From contig JAFAXQ010000115.1 in the NCBI GenBank assembly GCA_019240835.1, positions 1-36,656 on the forward strand: a stretch of DNA of 36,656 nucleotides. Reading direction: 5' to 3'. The first letter of the stretch is position 1, and each line of letters begins with the position of its first letter. Of this stretch, positions 34,415-36,656 are shown piece after piece. The stretch comes from Ktedonobacteraceae bacterium. GTDB lineage: Bacteria; Chloroflexota; Ktedonobacteria; Ktedonobacterales; Ktedonobacteraceae. The notes below the pieces were generated by a model, which saw nothing but the letters and a program-made list of their open reading frames with translations, had not been told where the DNA came from and did not search any database. Both the position numbers and the translations under genes were made by a program.

Positions 34415-35303
34415 ACGGCCCTTCTTCACCTCGGTTTCTGACGACCATCGTTCCGCATCGGCGGTGCTGATCGAACTCATGTAAGAGAATGTGCGGTTCG
34501 CTGCCATCGACGATATGGACACAAGGAACCGCTTCGAGAGCTCTGAGACTACTGGTGACTTTCGGGATCATTCCCCCGTGAATCACCCCCTGTTCAATGA
34601 ACCGATGGGCATCTGCCTCGCTCAGTTCTGCAATGCAGGTGCTATCGGCACCACGAATGCCCTCGACATCGCTGAGAAACACGAGTCGCTCAGCGGAAAG
34701 GGCCTGCGCTAGTGCCGCCGCTACCTGGTCTGCGTTAATGTTCAGGCAATCACAGCCATCGCCTCGACCCAGTGGTGCAATGATTGGCAGGTAGCCTTGA
34801 TCCAGCAGGTGTTGCACGATGGTCGGATCAACCATATCGATTTCGCCCACAAATCCCAGATGTTCATCCGCAATATGGGCGTGCAGCATATTTCCATCCG
34901 TGCCACACAGTCCGACTGCCTTGCCTCCCATGGACGCTGCGAGCAGGACCAGGTGCTCATTGATCTGTCCACGCAGCACCATGCAGACCACTTCCAGGGT
35001 TTGTTCATCGGTGACGCGCAATCCTCGCTCAAAATGGGTCGGGATGTGCAGTGCCTCGAGCATCGCATTGATTGAGGGACCTCCGCCATGGACGAGCACT
35101 GGGCGAAGCCCCAGCCTTTGAAGACTGATCAGATCGCTGATCACCATCTTCTGGTGTGCGAGGGTGCTTCCTCCCAGCTTGACGACCAAAACTTTGCCTT
35201 TGAGGTAATGCGAAGCCCCAGTCTTTTCCAGACCAGTTGCCTCAGAGCTTGCATCTCCACATGTCTCGTCTTGTTGTGCTGGTATCGTGTAGCTGTTACT
35301 CAT
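34386..35303 (-). CDS. argB: Acetylglutamate kinase
   Basis: ArgB phosphorylates N-acetylglutamate, the second step of arginine synthesis. The 305-residue protein has the amino-acid kinase opening VVKLGGSTL, the glycine-rich HGGGPSINAML, then RGLRVTDEQTLEVVCMVLRG, GLCGTDGNML, LNINADQVAAALAQAL and FLSDVEGIRG. The C-terminal GGMIPKVTSSLRAL completes the nucleotide site. An N-terminal extension of about 35 polar residues precedes the kinase. GAAAGAAG lies 10 bases before ATG 35303. Its 3' end overlaps the convergent kdpA end by 29 bases. No other arg genes are in view. Confidence 0.95.
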   Translation of the reverse strand: MSNSYTIPAQQDETCGDASSEATGLEKTGASHYLKGKVLVVKLGGSTLAHQKMVISDLISLQRLGLRPVLVHGGGPSINAMLEALHIPTHFERGLRVTDEQTLEVVCMVLRGQINEHLVLLAASMGGKAVGLCGTDGNMLHAHIADEHLGFVGEIDMVDPTIVQHLLDQGYLPIIAPLGRGDGCDCLNINADQVAAALAQALSAERLVFLSDVEGIRGADSTCIAELSEADAHRFIEQGVIHGGMIPKVTSSLRALEAVPCVHIVDGSEPHILLHEFDQHRRCGTMVVRNRGEEGPSIPPSANAQ

Positions 35304-35670
35304 GAGTAAACACTTCTTTCTTACTAGCTAGTTGTTCTACTTGTTTGATCCCTATCTCTCTGTTCCGAATGCTTGTTTATTGCAGCCAATTGAGCATCCT
35401 GTGAGATGTGACTCTTCACTCATATATATACTCCAAGGGGAGTCAAGAAGGTGTCCAGAGAAGCATCCCATCTCTCAGAAGTGACTCAAAAGATTTGCCA
35501 CGAAGCTTTTTTTGCTCACTGGTGTTTACGCTAACGACCAGGGCGACTCATCCTCAATTTAAGTGTGTCCGCTTGCTTAGTTTTCAGGCCAGAACAGAAT
35601 CGACAAGAAAACATCCTAACATATGAGCTAGAGGCCATCACCGCAGGCTGAACCTACATTTTCTAGCAAG
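35304..35670 (+). other. Gene-free stretch between argB and the Tn7-like end
   Basis: No convincing gene. This holds the argB upstream region, which should carry its promoter; I could not single one out. The Tn7-like transposon begins near the right border. Confidence 0.45.
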
Positions 35671-35830
35671 TGTGATTTTCCCCATAACCTGACCCACTTT
35701 CTGAAGCATAAACTGGCAACATAGAACCATCACACCTGCTTTTAGATGAAGCAAGCGGTATATGTCCTGAAAGATATTCTGACCACAAGTTCGATTTGTG
35801 AAGCATAAGCTGACCACAGGTATTCTCAGG
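35671..35830. mobile_element. Tn7-like transposon end with TnsB-binding-type repeats
   Basis: Near 35671 the sequence begins TGT, as Tn7-like ends do. Four related motifs follow: CATAACCTGACCCAC (35683), AAGCATAAACTGGCAAC (35704), GATATTCTGACCACAAG (35773) and AAGCATAAGCTGACCACAGG (35801). A consensus near AAGCATAA-CTGACCACA, all in the same direction, fits TnsB sites at a transposon end. The tnsA gene begins about 160 bases on. The exact boundary and target duplication are not visible. Confidence 0.65.
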
Positions 35831-35980
35831 CACTTTTGTCCTCTCACACAGGTTTTTCACCAACTTTCTGCCTCCGATATGCTACAAAACGGCCATGATA
35901 TCTTTCACAGAGTTGTTTTTTCTGCGCAGATCAGGTATTCTTAGCAGAAGAAATGGATGAGCAATCCCAAGAGAGGCTGT

Positions 35981-36656
35981 ATGTTAACGCCATCCGAGTT
36001 TGAAGAGTGGTGCAGAGAGCTTCAGCTTTCGCCAGCGGCACGCGAGATGATCGCTGCCATTCGCAGGTCACGACCAGTACGCCGCGTCACCTCTCGTGCC
36101 AAGAATGTGAGCGGAGCCTACCCGTCTCGCAAAATGGGCGTCACGATCCAGTTCGAGAGCCACACCGTCGAACTGTGGGCGATTTATCTCATGGAGCACG
36201 ACCCAGAGGTGCTCGAATTTTACGAGCAACCCCAGACCTTCAAGCTGCTCTACCAGGCCAAATCTGGTACGAAGATGCTGGGCCATTACTACACACCGGA
36301 CTTCCTGGTCCTACGCAAACAGAGCGTCGGCTTTGAAGAGTGGAAAACGGAAGATGAGCTGCACCGTCAGGCAGAAAAACAACCCTTTCGCTACTATCGC
36401 ATGGACGATGGCACGTGGCACTGTCCACCTGGTGAGGAGTATGCTCAGTTACATGGCCTCTCCTTCCGTGTCTGTTCTTCCGCCTCGCTCTCTCGGACCT
36501 ACATCGAGAACCTCATTTTTCTGGAAGACTACATCGGGTTCATGCCTACGGTGCCTCATCAGGTGCAGGCGCGTCTTGTCGAGCGGGTACAGGAGACGCC
36601 AGGGATACCACTGGCGGCTGTGGTCGGAGATGATGCAGGCATTCGTGCCAATGATG
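35981..36656 (+). CDS. tnsA: TnsA-like endonuclease of a Tn7-like transposon (partial, runs off the window)
   Basis: TnsA cuts the 5' ends of the element and works with the TnsB transposase. The ORF track shows only short shadow frames; the real gene starts at ATG 35981 and is open to the window end (225 residues seen). The nuclease core is clear: E59 in QFESHTVELWAIYLMEHDPE, D107 in YTPDFLVL, and E120-x-K122 in GFEEWKTEDEL, at the same spacing as E63, D114 and K132 of Tn7 TnsA. LEFYEQPQTFKL is also typical. The C-terminal part (SRTYIENLIFLEDYI...) would be the TnsC-binding region. tnsB should follow beyond the window. Confidence 0.8.
   Translation, partial: MLTPSEFEEWCRELQLSPAAREMIAAIRRSRPVRRVTSRAKNVSGAYPSRKMGVTIQFESHTVELWAIYLMEHDPEVLEFYEQPQTFKLLYQAKSGTKMLGHYYTPDFLVLRKQSVGFEEWKTEDELHRQAEKQPFRYYRMDDGTWHCPPGEEYAQLHGLSFRVCSSASLSRTYIENLIFLEDYIGFMPTVPHQVQARLVERVQETPGIPLAAVVGDDAGIRAND

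Noticed and set aside
1-36656. tRNA or rRNA genes
   Set aside because: None was seen when reading both strands, but small tRNAs can be missed by eye; a tRNAscan search would settle it.

Overview
The window looks like an accessory, defence-rich stretch of a free-living bacterial chromosome. The family mix (Cst-type I-B Cas proteins, ISL3, IS110 and IS1182 transposases, a TIGR04013-like radical SAM remnant, a DUF2254 protein, a Tn7-like element) and the moderate base composition fit a Ktedonobacteria-like Chloroflexota. That placement is inference; there is no rRNA or other marker gene here.

Layout. (1) 1-117 is the truncated end of an IS110-family element. It is identical, in inverted orientation, to the end of a full copy at 17971-19596. 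(2) 157-5890, minus strand: a tight cas8-cas7-cas5-cas3 operon of type I-B (Cst1/Cst2/Cas5t/Cas3). No cas6, cas4, cas1 or cas2 is in view. (3) 6023-7431: two short CRISPR arrays with the same 37-base repeat, separated by a BRO-like gene whose 5' flank holds two overlapping, mutually exclusive palindromes. Worn copies of the repeat lie at 7927, 15293 and 15425. (4) 7973-9928: an M20 peptidase gene and the 3' remnant of a radical SAM gene. (5) 9918-15054: a promoter, an operator-like hairpin, and a two-gene operon encoding a Ser/Thr kinase-SF1 helicase fusion and a one-HKD PLD nuclease. This is the architecture of a type I Mokosh anti-phage system. (6) 15721-17359: a frameshifted gene with an Mrr-like nuclease N-terminus. 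(7) 17971-19596: a complete IS110 element with a candidate bridge RNA.

(8) 19616-24579: a run of small same-strand genes of unknown function, with a P22-antirepressor-like gene (plus a decayed duplicate of its 5' end) and several palindromes; this looks phage- or plasmid-derived. (9) 24618-25967: a beta-lactamase-family serine hydrolase with a C-terminal membrane domain. (10) 26371-27936: an ISL3 transposase relic joined to the 3' end of a TPR gene. (11) 28255-30193: DUF2254 and small membrane proteins. (12) 30176-31483: two more decayed transposases. (13) 31829-34414: kdpC followed by a frameshifted kdpA, with no kdpB. (14) argB, convergent with kdpA. (15) 35671-36656: the end of a Tn7-like transposon with TnsB-type repeats and a tnsA gene running off the window.

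How the parts work together. The left 18 kb reads as a defence island: an RNA-guided DNA interference complex, Mokosh, and a broken nuclease gene, bounded by inverted IS110 copies. All CRISPR repeats, including the relics spread over 9.4 kb, point the same way, which suggests one ancestral array broken up by insertions. A dispersed 26-base palindrome family with apparently compensatory stem changes occurs in intergenic positions across 7.4-24.6 kb.
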